From Corticium candelabrum (taxonomy: Eukaryota > Porifera > Homoscleromorpha > Homosclerophorida > Plakinidae): a DNA stretch of 64,000 nucleotides. The translations under genes and the position numbers were made by a program. The DNA lies in assembly GCF_963422355.1 (NCBI RefSeq), contig NC_085105.1, positions 4,096,052 through 4,160,051 on the forward strand. The letters run 5' to 3'. Positions within the stretch are counted from its first letter, which is position 1. Each line of letters starts with the position of its first letter. Below the pieces are notes generated by a model. The model was not told the DNA's origin and searched no databases. It saw only the letters and a program-made list of their open reading frames with translations. This document shows positions 49,201 through 64,000 of this stretch, one piece after another.

Positions 49201-51855
49201 TTCCCCCAGTTCAGTTGCAAGCGCAATTCCGAGATCGAAGCACGAGTAGTGCCAACTGCAAAGAAATTAAGACAAATGTATACATGTAATCAAGTCATGG
49301 ACAAGTCAACTGTCTATTAGTAATAATCATTGCACGGTACTTGTTACACAGTTTCAATGTCAAATGTCAGTATCTATTGAGACATGTCTTGGCTGACTTA
49401 CTGATTGTCATCTTTCACAGGTTCACCATTCTCATCCTGCCAGTTAGGCAAACGTGTACCCTTTGGAACAGTATCAATTTCAGTCAAAGGAATGGAATAC
49501 CAACCCCTACCGTCAACATTCACAACAAGCACTGAATGTGTTCCAGTAGGAATTCGATAAGCCATACAAATATAGGGGTAGTCAACAGTAGAGTATCTAA
49601 ACAAATGCAATAGTGGTGCTACCAACTGCTGCATAAAAATCAACTACAGTATCTGCTAACCCAGTCTCTTCCTGACGAGTTTCGAGTCCTATGTCCCTAT
49701 CAAAATTCAGTGAATATCCTGACACAACCTGAACAAAATGTCTTCACTACAATTCACAAAATTCTGGTCCCTTAAATAATCACTTGTAGAGATTGGCGTC
49801 CGCAATATGCATCATCAAAAGTGATTGTAGCCTTTGGTCTCGAGTCTAATTGACTCCAAACATCACTGCCTTCTTCGTCAAATGTATCAATATCATACAA
49901 ATCAATGAATTTGTTGCTGTTGTCTATGCATTTGCCTCCAAAAAGACCGAGAACAGCATCTTGCACTACACACATTACAAATCAGTGATTCGGTTTAAGA
50001 ACGCGCTCAATTATTCAACAGATGACATCAAACCTTCCTCATCAGTTGCTTCAACACTAAGCGAAGAGCTACTCCGACTACCCCATTCCAAGTGAAATGC
50101 TGAAGTTAGATGGGCGGCAGATGATGGATAATTCACTACTATTGAGTGAATCTCAGGATCAGATAAAGCAGTTATGCGGACTTCCTGACGTTCAGCAACA
50201 GCAGACTTTGTCTCAAGACTAGTATATAGATAATGAGGGTTGTGAACTAAAACAGCAGCCTGCAAGATGAACCAGCAAGTGATACTCACAAAGCAGCTAT
50301 TGATAGTTAAACATGTGATATGGCAGTATGTACCATCGCAAAATCAGCACCACCATGCTCCTTTGCCAAAGCTTTCAGGTAACACTTTTGTCCCTTCCTC
50401 AAGTAAACTGGTTTTGAAATTTGACTGGCGACTAACTTGTAATAACTCACCCAGCTGTGTCTATTAATTGAAGCAATTCTGAAAAGATCCAATAATTTAA
50501 TATTTAGCTAACGGAAAAACACATTAAAACACTGTAACTCACTTCCAAATTTCAGAAGTATTTGTAGAATTAGACATCCACAATTCACCAGCATCATCAC
50601 TTGCAAAGTAGAACGTATGCCAGCTGTCATAATGAGAGGTGAAAAATGCTTCCAACTCCAGGCCATATCTCGATCCACTACACAAACAGAACAATGAATG
50701 TTTTCTGTAGTTTAGAGAAACACATGCATACTAGTGATATGGACTCGAGAATTGATCAACGTTGTGATAAACATCAGGATAGTTTGGATATTTTAGTGAA
50801 TTTTGCAAATCAGAAACATATGTACCACTGATACCATTCCACACTGTCATCGTAGCACCACGAACTCCTGTAAGCAAACATTGTAACATTCAGTTTCACT
50901 TTAGACAAGAACACTCATATTCTGACCTTCAAAGTAAGGAATCGATGTTCGATTAGCCTTAAAGATAGCTTGAGAGTTTGATGGTGGACGACCAGTCAAG
51001 CAAGTCAATAAATTGTTTGAAATTGATTTAACATTGCAAGGTATGCCATCTACATCGACAGACACTCTGTTTATCTGATTACCAAAGCCAGACCCTCTGA
51101 TTCGAAGCAAAGTGCCACCATCACTTGAACCGATAGAAGGATAAACACTTGTTATATCTAAGTCACAATACATACACTACCCATATCATTATTGATGCAG
51201 CAAAAGAATAAAAATATTTCACCTGGATGAAGCTCAAACATGTACAAGTGCCCATCTGGTCCTGGTTGCAACGACTTTGAATGATTCCAAGACCATCCAT
51301 ACGCTGGTGCGTGAACTGTTGCATTATAGAACCCTGGTGTCACTAAAGATGGTAAGCAGTATATCTCATACCTGTGCCACCCATTCGTTCTATAAAGCTC
51401 TGAGCTGTCAGGTTTGTACAACTCACATACTGCATGGCCTACCATCACTCTTTGAACATTATGGATATTACTTGTAACAAACCATCCTTTCATCACAAGT
51501 ACAGTTCCTGGTATCGATGATCTAGGAGCTACACTTTCCATCCTTGGAGTAGACCACCAGTAGTATCGATGTTGACGCGACCACCGACTGGTCTCTGTTA
51601 CAGATAGCCGTCCAACAACAATGTCAGTCTGCAAATACGATGAACTTTGTTCTTCCCTTGCTTTAGGCCATGGCCTAGTCCAGCAAACTAAACGCTTCTC
51701 ATTGGCACTATTAAACCAATCCACGTCACAAGGAATTCCACCAAAAAACACATGATTGGCTCCTTCATATTGATCCGGACTAAAGCCACTACCATCAATT
51801 GTAACTCTGGCTCCTCCTGCTAAGCTTCCTGATCTTGGAGAAATGTTATGGATAT
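30196..51855 (-). CDS. PKHD1L1: Fibrocystin-L/PKHD1L1-like giant receptor, copy A
   Basis: This is a multi-exon minus-strand gene. The first recognisable exon is 51223-51855 and the last is 30196-30268 (stop TGA); a signal-peptide exon was not found. Large exons include 47516-48355, 44894-46581 and 39414-41477. Order of modules: three IPT/TIG, PA14, a linker, several IPT, cupredoxin-like modules, IPT pair plus LamG, more cupredoxins, five IPT, G8-1, beta-helix 1, G8-2, beta-helix 2, stalk with polybasic site, transmembrane helix and tail. PA14, IPT arrays, two G8 domains and PbH1 repeats are the hallmark of PKHD1L1, a very large type I membrane protein of cell surfaces such as hair-cell stereocilia coats. 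The estimated length exceeds 4000 aa. It may be more than one transcript, but phases join across all inspected boundaries. The flanking copy B is a paralogue. Confidence 0.85.
31290..33420 (-). other. Copy A: stalk with polybasic cleavage site
   Basis: Exons in this interval encode TTPPVVQVSFDLAVGIDDFF, IVDVIAED, then AGKRKRGLLAATE (basic site at about 33205-33228), EIGDPPAKNISQPE, a Pro-rich stretch (AVPPPPKPVEPVVPPGFENL) and a cassette near the membrane (GGYAHFTHLRV, FSVVSPT, GSIVCVMTILERAKSDPPGTPSLAATVDYL). KRKR followed by Gly fits a furin-type proprotein convertase site. Copy B has RRRRG at the equivalent position. Confidence 0.75.
33540..36960 (-). other. Copy A: G8 domain 2 and second beta-helix region
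   Basis: G8-2 spans exons from about 36905 down to 36250 (NWRRWSNPLDWPNERVPLSG, LEIQGKLKFEDKKDVVLNAT, RFTHQATINLKGNRRTPDYV). Exon 35313-36251 and the smaller exons below it carry the second beta-helix (VGILSHNVKIIGTEDIYDSI, QFKHCGQGGFFSTRDPRYVV, DNVAAGSERVGFYYPGESCI, SWNAYKCSGLNHQMLIIESM). It aligns block by block with copy B over 60960-64000. Confidence 0.85.
36970..39365 (-). other. Copy A: first parallel beta-helix (PbH1) region
   Basis: About ten small exons encode repeats such as VGLLSHNVIVQGSQYIGDHL, ENVEVRHAGQAFRLGRYAVH, HHSHNRAITAHGVHEMLFEG, YDIKGHTFFIEDGIETGNHY and RDNVAHTNAEFGFRIWEKYI. The HFHLSDKM and SIHHSHNRAI stretches correspond to the most conserved part of the family. This right-handed beta-helix lies between the two G8 domains, as in PKHD1L1. 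Confidence 0.85.
39414..41477 (-). other. Copy A: five IPT domains and G8 domain 1 in one 2.06-kb exon
   Basis: Exon 39414-41477 (688 codons) encodes IPT repeats at EPNHGVPGTVVTIVGERL, VSPAQGSIAGGTDLTITGSG, VSNSVLVSGNEITISGQF, VSPSAFGLGGGVEMIILGTG and VSPRIGGTAGGTVLTIIGSG. The first G8 domain follows (DRWSSPYTWGGNDPPGEGAA, VLHGNLIFDDNQDIHLQAKY, RAVITLHGNIRDPEIPIYGA). G8 domains (eight conserved Gly, all beta) are found in PKHD1, PKHD1L1, CEMIP and TMEM2. Confidence 0.85.
42171..42635 (+). mobile_element. pogo/Tigger-like derivative in intron of copy A
   Basis: The ends CACTAATACCTCGGTTATCC (42171) and the complement of CACTAAACCTCGGTTATCCG (ending 42635) are terminal inverted repeats flanked by TA on both sides, as in Tc1/mariner-pogo elements. 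Inside, + strand ATG 42294 starts MATRKRRRSVLTLEKKVEII, then stop, EIKKRKSQHCVAEIFQLPKL, TV-stop-DIWKDQEKI. That is a CENP-B/Tigger-type N-terminal helix-turn-helix. Two stops and loss of the DDE domain show a dead, internally deleted copy. Confidence 0.85.
42897..44870 (-). other. Copy A: plastocyanin/phytocyanin-like cupredoxin array
   Basis: Three cupredoxin modules follow the LamG exon. Module 2 (about 44475-44870) has FHSLVQVGKNEFESC but ends DVNGDCETGHKLQV, so its Cys/Met ligands look altered. Module 3 (split between about 44215-44400 and exon 43351-43628) has VYHDVVEVASKEDLEEC and then YFACAVSGHCGAGMHIAVTV. Module 4 (exon 43351-43628 into 42897-43184) has VTVGDTVVFDWDEFHSLSQ and then YYFICAVGGHCGAGMKVTVI. 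Modules 3 and 4 show the full type-1 copper set: an upstream His, then Cys-x4-His-x4-Met. The extra Cys beside the His and the upstream Cys match the phytocyanin-type disulfide. Blue-copper chemistry is inferred. Confidence 0.8.
43675..44205. repeat. Repeat-like intron segment with GAGGTG/GGTCAC motifs
   Basis: Within the intron between the two halves of cupredoxin module 3, short words such as AGAGGTGCACATGAC, AGAGGTGCATGTGACC and GGTGGTCAC recur in both orientations. A similar GGTGGTCGCACTACTGAGG vocabulary occurs at 1440-1465. It is probably a degenerate DNA-transposon relic; ends are not defined. Confidence 0.35.
44894..46581 (-). other. Copy A: IPT pair followed by a LamG/concanavalin-like module in one exon
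   Basis: This single 1.7-kb exon first gives IPT-type sequence (EIDPPVVYLGEELIVRG; NYSSGSVHGGTKLSIPGVGF). About 290 residues follow, starting EPLAYWQLND and ending FVGVIDEVALYKQPLNADAV-ARHYY, with SWSHIVFSW and GQLVHN between. YWxLND…G.IDEVALY.xxL is the signature of laminin-G-like (LamG/Laminin_G_3) jelly-roll domains, which bind glycans or proteins. LamG is not part of the standard PKHD1L1 layout as I know it. Confidence 0.75.
46640..46975 (-). other. Copy A: cupredoxin-like module 1 (degenerate)
   Basis: Two exons encode YQWRPENVTIQVGDTVEWEW, then a VGFRSTASTSGRFRHTF and QPGIYHYVSEGHGELG segment. The VGDTVxWxW strand and the GxFxHTFxxPGxYxY strand are cupredoxin (plastocyanin-fold) signatures. 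The Cys-x4-His-x4-Met loop is not present, so copper binding is not expected from this module. Confidence 0.6.
47024..50310 (-). other. Copy A: linker modules and middle IPT repeats
   Basis: Small exons at 48380-50225 encode conserved-looking extracellular linker sequence. Exon 47516-48355 holds three IPT domains (SLSPTSGVAGDTVLIYGS, SPTEGGLKGGLIATLIGHGF, QPNMGSAGGGTVVTLSGS). Further IPT pieces follow at about 47214-47450 and 47050-47220 (SLLGGQRIMLYGAGFSDTA). Many NxS/T sites and paired Cys are present, as expected for a secreted ectodomain. Confidence 0.75.
50310..51855 (-). other. Copy A: N-terminal IPT/TIG repeats and PA14 domain
   Basis: Exon 51223-51855 carries two IPT domains (NISPRSGSLAGGARVTIDGS and SVAPRSSIPGTVLVMKGWF), and exon 50927-51157 carries a third (SVYPSIGSSDGGTLLRIRGS). 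A PA14 fold follows in exons between 50868 and about 50310 (ATMTVWNGISGTYVSDL, FYFASDDAGELWMS, YLRKGQKCYLKALAKE). PA14 is a beta-barrel associated with carbohydrate binding or adhesion. The same IPT-IPT-IPT-PA14 start is known for animal PKHD1L1. Confidence 0.85.
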
Positions 51856-54800
51856 CTAGATATAAGAGATATCTAATCAAACATAATTATAAGTTGTTAT
51901 TAATACACTCATACAAATAAGCTATTACGGAATCCATATTTGGTTGCTTACTGTTATAACCATTATAATTAAGCAAGTAATGATTCTGTTGAAGCCAATA
52001 GCTATATACCAGTCCTTGTATTCAACCTTTTAGTAGACCTAGTCACAGTTTTACATGAATCAATGGTGTTTACATAAAATGTGTGAATAAACAATAAGCA
52101 TCAGCAACTAAACTAAAATTTTAATCATATTTTATTCAGAGCCTTAATTCCCCAGGATGTTGCAACACTGTGGCAACATATAGTCCGAATCAGTTGTGAG
52201 CAGGACTCTGTATTCATGAAATTTTTGATCATATAATTATTATATTCTAATCTGCACGGTCATACCATCTAATTTTGACGATAGCATTGATAACTGTATA
52301 CACTAGTGATTTTAATCTGTTGCCCATACATTTAGCTAAGGCATGTATTCTTCAGTTTGTACAAGTGTATACAATTAAGCAGCTTGGTCAAAGTTGCAGT
52401 TGCATGAATAGTGGAGGGGCTTGGATTGAGATCTTCATGCAGCTTTCAGTGTCCTACGCGCGTCCTAGCTAAATGATATGGGACCACTTACATTACAGTG
52501 TAGAAATACTCTTGTTCATTAAAACACTTATATTGCAACACAATGTGATGACTGGTGGGCTCCCATATGCTGCAAATAAGACTTCTTATTCATTAATAAC
52601 TGGGGGGGGAGAGTTTCCGTGACAGCTGTAGCTAGATTCCTGTACAGCAGAAAACACAATATTATGTGACTGCAAGGTGTTCTTTGCTCTTGATGAAGTC
52701 TAGCAATGATTGTTATAATAAAATTACAGTATCAAAATAAATCTGAACAAAACGATATGGCCATCCACAGCAATATCAAAATTGTTCATGGTTGTCCTCA
52801 GCTTGACCATACCACAGCTTTCAGTAGAAGTGTACACGTTTCCTAGGTCACATTGCATCACGCTATTTAATCCAGCTGCCTCCTGTTGTTTGCGTTGACT
52901 TTTTGGAAAGAAACCTGTTATAATGTTTTGCATACTGTAACTGAAGTATTTAGCCCAAACCACTGCTCTCAGCAGCTCTATGGTTTCCAATGCAGGCGTG
53001 TAAACAAAGGTCCAGACTTGCATAGTTACAGGTCAGTCGCTTCATCTGACAAACAGACGCGCTGTCATGGACAATGCACGTTCCCCTTCACGAATTCACA
53101 TGGAGCGCCAAATTTCTGTTGACCACACTAATGATTGTAGCTGCAACAACATCACTCATTCACTCACACCGAAATTCAAGCTGTCAGACTGCAGCACCGC
53201 GTGACGCCTGAATCTTACCAGCACCTTCCCTCTCTAGACGCCTGGTTGTTGGTGGGAAAACATGCACTAGGTGTTGTTTCTAGGTACTAAATCCTTATCT
53301 AGAGCAAAGGACTAAACAGCTACCAAACAATGACATAGAGCCTATCGGTATTGGTCGGAATAGCTTCATTTGAATCTGCGATAACCGAGTATAAATACGG
53401 GGTGCTTTCACACTGACTATAGGTTAATTAATACCAAGGCCTCAGGTAACAAGAAAAGCAACAACTATCTCAAATTGAATTCTCTGACGGTATTTCTCTA
53501 CGTCATCAAAAGAGAGGAAACGACCAACGCGTGTACACTGTTTGTATGAGAGCGTGGTCACACGGACAGGCTTTTAGGCTAACAGGTAGGCCAACAAACG
53601 CGCGTTCACATCGCTTAGGATGATCTATTAAGTCACGAGGACACGTGAGTGTAATTAGCTTCGACAGCTATCAGCAGCGTTTAATTAAAACATACAACAC
53701 TCATTAGTCGCATGTTCTTGTACCTCACGTGCCACCGTCACGTGCAACCAATAAAGCGGTTGTAAATTGGGCTACAACAGCGCTATAGAATCGCGTTTCA
53801 AGGCCAGACAGTAGAATCGACATCTGACACAAGACATTAATGGTCCGAATCAAAACGAAGCAGCTAGAGCCTGTGCAGCAAATTGAAAGATAATAACGAG
53901 CTTGAACAGCCGCTGCGAGAAGACTTTCCCGAGAAAGTATATGGGAGCTAAACATTCGACCTGCGATTCATAACCATCGACTTCCACTAGAGGCCGCTTC
54001 GTTCCTAATTAATAATTAATGTCGTAGTTATGGCCCATGGAATGCAGGAGCGATGAAAGTGGCACCGGTAGGCGCTAACCACAACAGCCGTGGCTCACAA
54101 GAGCGCTATGGCTAGCTATACTTACACACAGAACCTGAGCCTGCACTAATGTCCTAGTTCACACACAATTACATCTACTTGCAGCTGCTGCGCGTACGCA
54201 GTCTACCTAGACTCTATCTATAGTATGGGTGTCTTGTCCTACCATATACGTACGTGAAAACTTTGTACAGTATAGTTTTACAATCACATTACTACTGGTG
54301 TCTTACAAACACTTGACGAGCAGTGACATGTCAGCAAAATCACAACACCAGTCCAGAGGACAGACACCATCGTTTGCTTGTCGGTCCTGCGCTGTAGCTC
54401 CTCGAAGTTCACGCCAAGTTCTCGTCTTTGTACTGAAACTAGAACTCGCTGGCTTCCAAATTAGAAACGCTGCACAGTGTCAGCTCACAGACCTCACTGA
54501 GTATGTTTACAGATACCGAACAAGCAAATCTATAGAAACCGCGGAAACCAGAGAAGTCCGATAGACCACGCCTGTGCGGTGTAGTACTGATGAAATTGCG
54601 TACATGTCATCATTATTGAAACACATCGATGAACGCCCACTACAGTAAGTAACGAAACGTGTATGCCTAATGGCAGACGTCACTATACATCAAGCTGATT
54701 GCTGTTAGCGGGGCGAGGACAAAAGTAAACACAAGTGTCAATGACTAGTGCACGTGAGAGGTACTTCTATGCATACTGAATGCTTTGTATACTTGTTGCC

Positions 54801-55609
54801 ATGTCAACAGGTACCAAACACGTTTGTACTGCACCTTGAGAGTCATTCTGACGTTTGACCTCCTAGACAGCTCGGTAGGTCATTGAATTAGAGCAAACAT
54901 CATGTTGCGTATACAATAAATATTTAGTAGCTCTACAGAGCCCATCTCAGATCTGTTGTGTACGTTCTCTACAAGATTGCTGCTCTCTAGATATGGATCA
55001 CACTAGATATAGACTGTATATATCATACAGTCTTGGTCGATATACAGTCTTGGTCTACGCGCTCAACATTCTGTATTTGGTTAATTATACCGTGTGGCTT
55101 CTGTGAGTAGCTGCCATAGTTACCATCTGTAGAAATCTAGACGCTGCTATATCTAATTAGAGTTATACATGTATTCATTGATAGAGTGAGTCATACAAAA
55201 TTGAAGTAGCATGCAGGCCTGAGCTGAGCATGCATGCGGTTTGGTAATACGTTTAAATACATTATGTGAAAAAACATGGTGGTGGTGACTCTGACCTGTG
55301 GTGACCTGATATAGCTTGATTCAACTGGAGACAAATGCATAGTCTCGATTTTGCATACACTTATACCAATAGTTTTGCAATCACCAAATCTCAGCTTCCT
55401 AGGTTGTAAACAGCTAGCAATTGCAAAGTTCGTGACGTATACGTATAGTCTACTAAGACAAACAATAAATAGAAGTACAGTAATTACTGCACTAATTAAT
55501 AAATTAACTTAATTAACTGTAATCCATGGTGGAGTAGTGCAACGGTGTCAGTGGAACCTGGATAACCTTAGAATAGGAATTCAACCTACTGTAAGTATAC
55601 CTATTTCAT

Positions 55610-55868
55610 GCATATCAGGGCAGCGGAACTGGGGTAGAAGGGGCAGAGCAGCCACTCCTTTCGGGATTGGGGCATTGCCCCTCCCATCTTGGATAATAAT
55701 AGAAGAAATACTGTGGAAGTTTTGTTGCCTAAAAGTAGAAATACTATTGAATGGTGTTGCAGTTGACTCGCTTGATACATGTACACATTGTTGTGATCAT
55801 TTGTATTCATGCTGCTGTGGCTACTTGTGTTACAAATTAATCAATGACAACCCAACCATATTCAGTTG
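55610..55868 (+). repeat. Dispersed repeat, copy 2
   Basis: This is homologous to 6435-6728 in the same orientation, including the G-rich start (GGGGTAGAAGGGGCAGAG), TGGAAGTTTTGTTGC, GGTGTTGCAGTTGACT, CATGCTGCTGTGGCTACTT and AACCCAACCATATTCAGTTG. It lies directly upstream of the LINE fossil. Confidence 0.8.
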
Positions 55869-56079
55869 TCCGTCATCTGTTTAGATGGATGATCTGTGTA
55901 TATGGCAGAAATCCTGATCAGCTGAAAGGGTCGTTGCACGCGGTTCGACCTTGTCTGATGACATCCAGATGAGGTGTGTGGTCTGGACAAGTGTGTCTGG
56001 ACATAATTCTGCATGCGGTGACGCTTGAAAAAGACTGACATCATCAGCTGTCTGGAACCAGGGTCAGTCTATGAGTAGT

Positions 56080-57400
56080 TGGGTGTGGATGAGAGTAACA
56101 GTATCCAGCACTGCAGCACTATGCAAGAGACGCTCGGTGGTGAGTACTTTCCTAGAGTAATGGTTCTCCGGACTGATCCAGTTGTACTGTTAGAAAAAGG
56201 TTGTGGCCAGCAACGGGTCTGCACTGCCTGTTCTCACTTAGCGGTTTTGGTGTCATTCACTGGAGGACCACCAACCTGCAGCAGCTTGATCGACGGATCA
56301 AGAAACTTCTCTCTATCCACCGTGTCTACCATCCTGCCGCAGACATTGACTGGCTGTACACTCCGTGCACCAATAGCTTACAACACATCGAGTCGACATG
56401 TCAGGATGCTGGATTGTATTGTAGGACTGGACTGTTATCTTCGTTACAATTCTGATCCCTTCATGCAAATGCATGGTACAGGCGTGTGAAGATGCTAGAA
56501 CGTCCTGTCATTTGATCAGACGCATGGCCCGTCAGTTTACTGCACATGGAGTTGTAGAGGAATCTGTCTAGAGGGACAACAAGTCGCAGAACCTGCACAG
56601 CAGTGGGACCATATCACTTGTGAGGATGTCTTTGAGCAAGCGCCTCAGATGGATGCGAAACATTACCACATGTGCAGCAGTCCTCTGCGTATACAGTTTA
56701 TGGCAGAAAGCCTATGCACTGTCAGTATCGCCGTCTCACTGAGAAACCACCTGTGGACATGAAAGAGATGTATGAATGGACTTGATATTAAGAGCGCAAC
56801 GTTCTGCATCATGCTGTCAGTCTCACTTGCTGCTTGAGCAGTGCAGACCTGGAGACAGTCGACCACATTGTGGCAAGCTGTACTGCCTTCAGTTAGCATG
56901 TATCGATGAACTACACTGATCGACACAATCAGGTGGCCTCCATCAACTACTGGGACATCTGTCGTTAAGAGTGGGTTCCAGTGGAGAGTACATGGTAATG
57001 CATCATCCTGGCTTGTGGAGACATACAACATCAGTATGATGTGGGATACAGCCATCTCTACTGCTAAGATCGAAGATCGGTGCTAATCGTCCTGCATGAC
57101 ATCTGCTTCAGAAATAAGAAGACAAACACTTGTTTTCTTATATAATGATTCAGCTGTCCTGTTGATAGCAACATCGCCAGGAAACAGGCTGAAAAGTTGA
57201 CAAAGTGTGTGACAAAGTACGGGTGGAGGTGTGACACTTGTTGTTCCAATAGTGTTGGGAGTGTTGGGCAGGTATTGTACGGTGGCTGCACACATCATTC
57301 CAGGTCATCACAATCTGCAGTACTTACAGAAACAGTGCTCCTTGAATCCAGTCGGATCCTGCGTAAAGTTATGTCTGCACAGCCATGATGGTCAAAGCAC
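56080..57400 (+). mobile_element. Decayed LINE (non-LTR retrotransposon), C-terminal RT and post-RT region
   Basis: Across shifting + strand frames the conceptual product shows GFGVIHWRTTNLQQLDRRIK-KLLSIHRVYHPAADIDWLYT, GLDCYLRYNSDPFMQM, VDHIVASC, KQAEKLTKCVTKYGW, PIVLGVLG and LLESSRILRKVMS. In intact elements the same string appears as the RT thumb/post-RT region (L-D-x-x-x-R-K…HP-x-A-D-x-D-x-L-Y) and the C-terminal D…EKxxKYxDL…PxVxGALG…KxxxLxxxRILRKVL block. Many stops and frameshifts make it a pseudogene. It appears to be a different family from the fossils at 20-210 and 3375-3795. Confidence 0.75.
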
Positions 57401-58096
57401 CTCTGAGGCAGAGTTTGCTTCCGGTGCTTACAAGAGACCTTACGAAACAGACTGATCTGGTTGACCACAACATATAGACAAGCTGACTACTGAGTAGGGT
57501 TTCATAGATTGCACTAAACAATACAACATTATTGAAGAAATTGTTGTCTAGCCCAATAATTGTACTGCAATTATCCCAATGCCAAATCATCGATTCGTAC
57601 ATCAACGCAAACTTTCTCGCTGTCTGCGGTGTATGCCATGACTTCAGCTTGAGAACACCGTGGGGAATAGCAGTTAACGTACGTTGCTGCCCTTTCCTGG
57701 GTCCAATCATGGCTTGCACAGATGCGCGAGCTAGCCCTACTATTTTTAGTAAGAACAGTGTGCATACATACATATGCGAGTTTGACCAATGCAGTCAGTC
57801 AGCATGCAACTCCACCCATACCCAGTATTTTCACATGTATTACATAACTAGACAATTATACATAAAATAGCCAATTACACATCAATGCATACTAAAACAC
57901 TATAACTCTCCATAATATTCGTTTGCAATCGACAAGCAACTTCAAACGTACATAGATAAAAAGATCACATCAGAATTGAATTTAAAGCCATACTTCACAA
58001 AATGCACATATACTTCTTAAATGATCCACCAAATTAAATACATGCACAGTTTAGTGTGCACCAGATAAGTGTTTTGCTTCCCAAATTCACTTGATA

Positions 58097-64000
<5,904 letters not shown>

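Larger units (their letters stand above)
51856..58096. other. Intergenic between copy A (5') and copy B (3')
   Basis: This 6.2-kb stretch should hold the promoter and first exon(s) of copy A, but no convincing signal-peptide exon was found. It contains a dispersed repeat copy (55610-55868) and a LINE fossil (about 56080-57400). Open frames at 52724-53023, 53725-53955 and 54229-54564 have no recognisable features. A short direct repeat of CATACAGTCTTGGTC occurs near 55025 and 55040. Confidence 0.55.

Noticed and set aside
30196..51855. Copy A as two separate genes split at the 41478-42896 intron
   Set aside because: The large intron holds a pogo relic, but exon phases and the family's IPT-to-G8 order continue across it, and no stop or promoter-like start was seen.
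52724..53955. Minus-strand frames as signal-peptide exon of copy A
   Set aside because: Neither 52724-53023 nor 53725-53955 begins with a convincing signal peptide plus a donor in the phase required by the exon at 51855. The true first exon remains unlocated.
54229..54564. 111-codon + frame in the A/B intergenic region
   Set aside because: No domain, signal peptide or neighbouring exon supports it; it is probably chance.

Overview
This window is nuclear DNA from an early-branching animal. The genes are split by short introns with GT...AG boundaries. (CA)n/(TG)n microsatellites are very abundant, and decayed retrotransposon and DNA-transposon pieces are scattered through introns and intergenic DNA. 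The gene set (MFSD1, a TRAF6-like signalling protein, mitochondrial ribosomal protein mS35, the E2F partner DP, a zinc polyol-type dehydrogenase and fibrocystin-L/PKHD1L1-like receptors) is metazoan. Intron density and protein divergence would fit a sponge or another non-bilaterian, but that assignment is inference.

Layout. 1-5673 (+): 3' part of an MFSD1-type lysosomal transporter gene, 13 exons, with the 5' end outside the window. 7005-9798 (-): a six-exon TRAF gene (474 aa) whose RING finger is interrupted by an acidic insert. 11808-15268 (-) and 15865-24767 (+): MRPS35 (276 aa) and TFDP/DP (473 aa), head to head with about 600 bp between their start codons. 26350-28316 (-): an 11-exon zinc-dependent sorbitol/threonine-type dehydrogenase (362 aa). 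These four complete models splice with consistent reading phase throughout.

From 30196 to the right edge, two same-strand (-) fibrocystin-L-like genes lie in tandem. Copy A (30196 to about 51855) is nearly complete. From N to C terminus it has IPT/TIG repeats, PA14, more IPT, plastocyanin/phytocyanin-like cupredoxin modules, a LamG-like module, five more IPT, two G8 domains each followed by parallel beta-helix repeats, a stalk with a polybasic processing site, one transmembrane helix and a cytoplasmic tail. Copy B (58097 to beyond 64000) shows only its C-terminal half in the window.

The two most interesting protein observations are apparently intact type-1 copper ligand sets in copy A and the split RING of the TRAF protein. 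Mobile DNA includes three LINE 3'-end fossils, a pogo/Tigger-like derivative in an intron of copy A, a 0.7-kb TTAA-flanked element carrying a small basic ORF, a dispersed repeat present at 6.4 and 55.6 kb, and several near-perfect hairpins.
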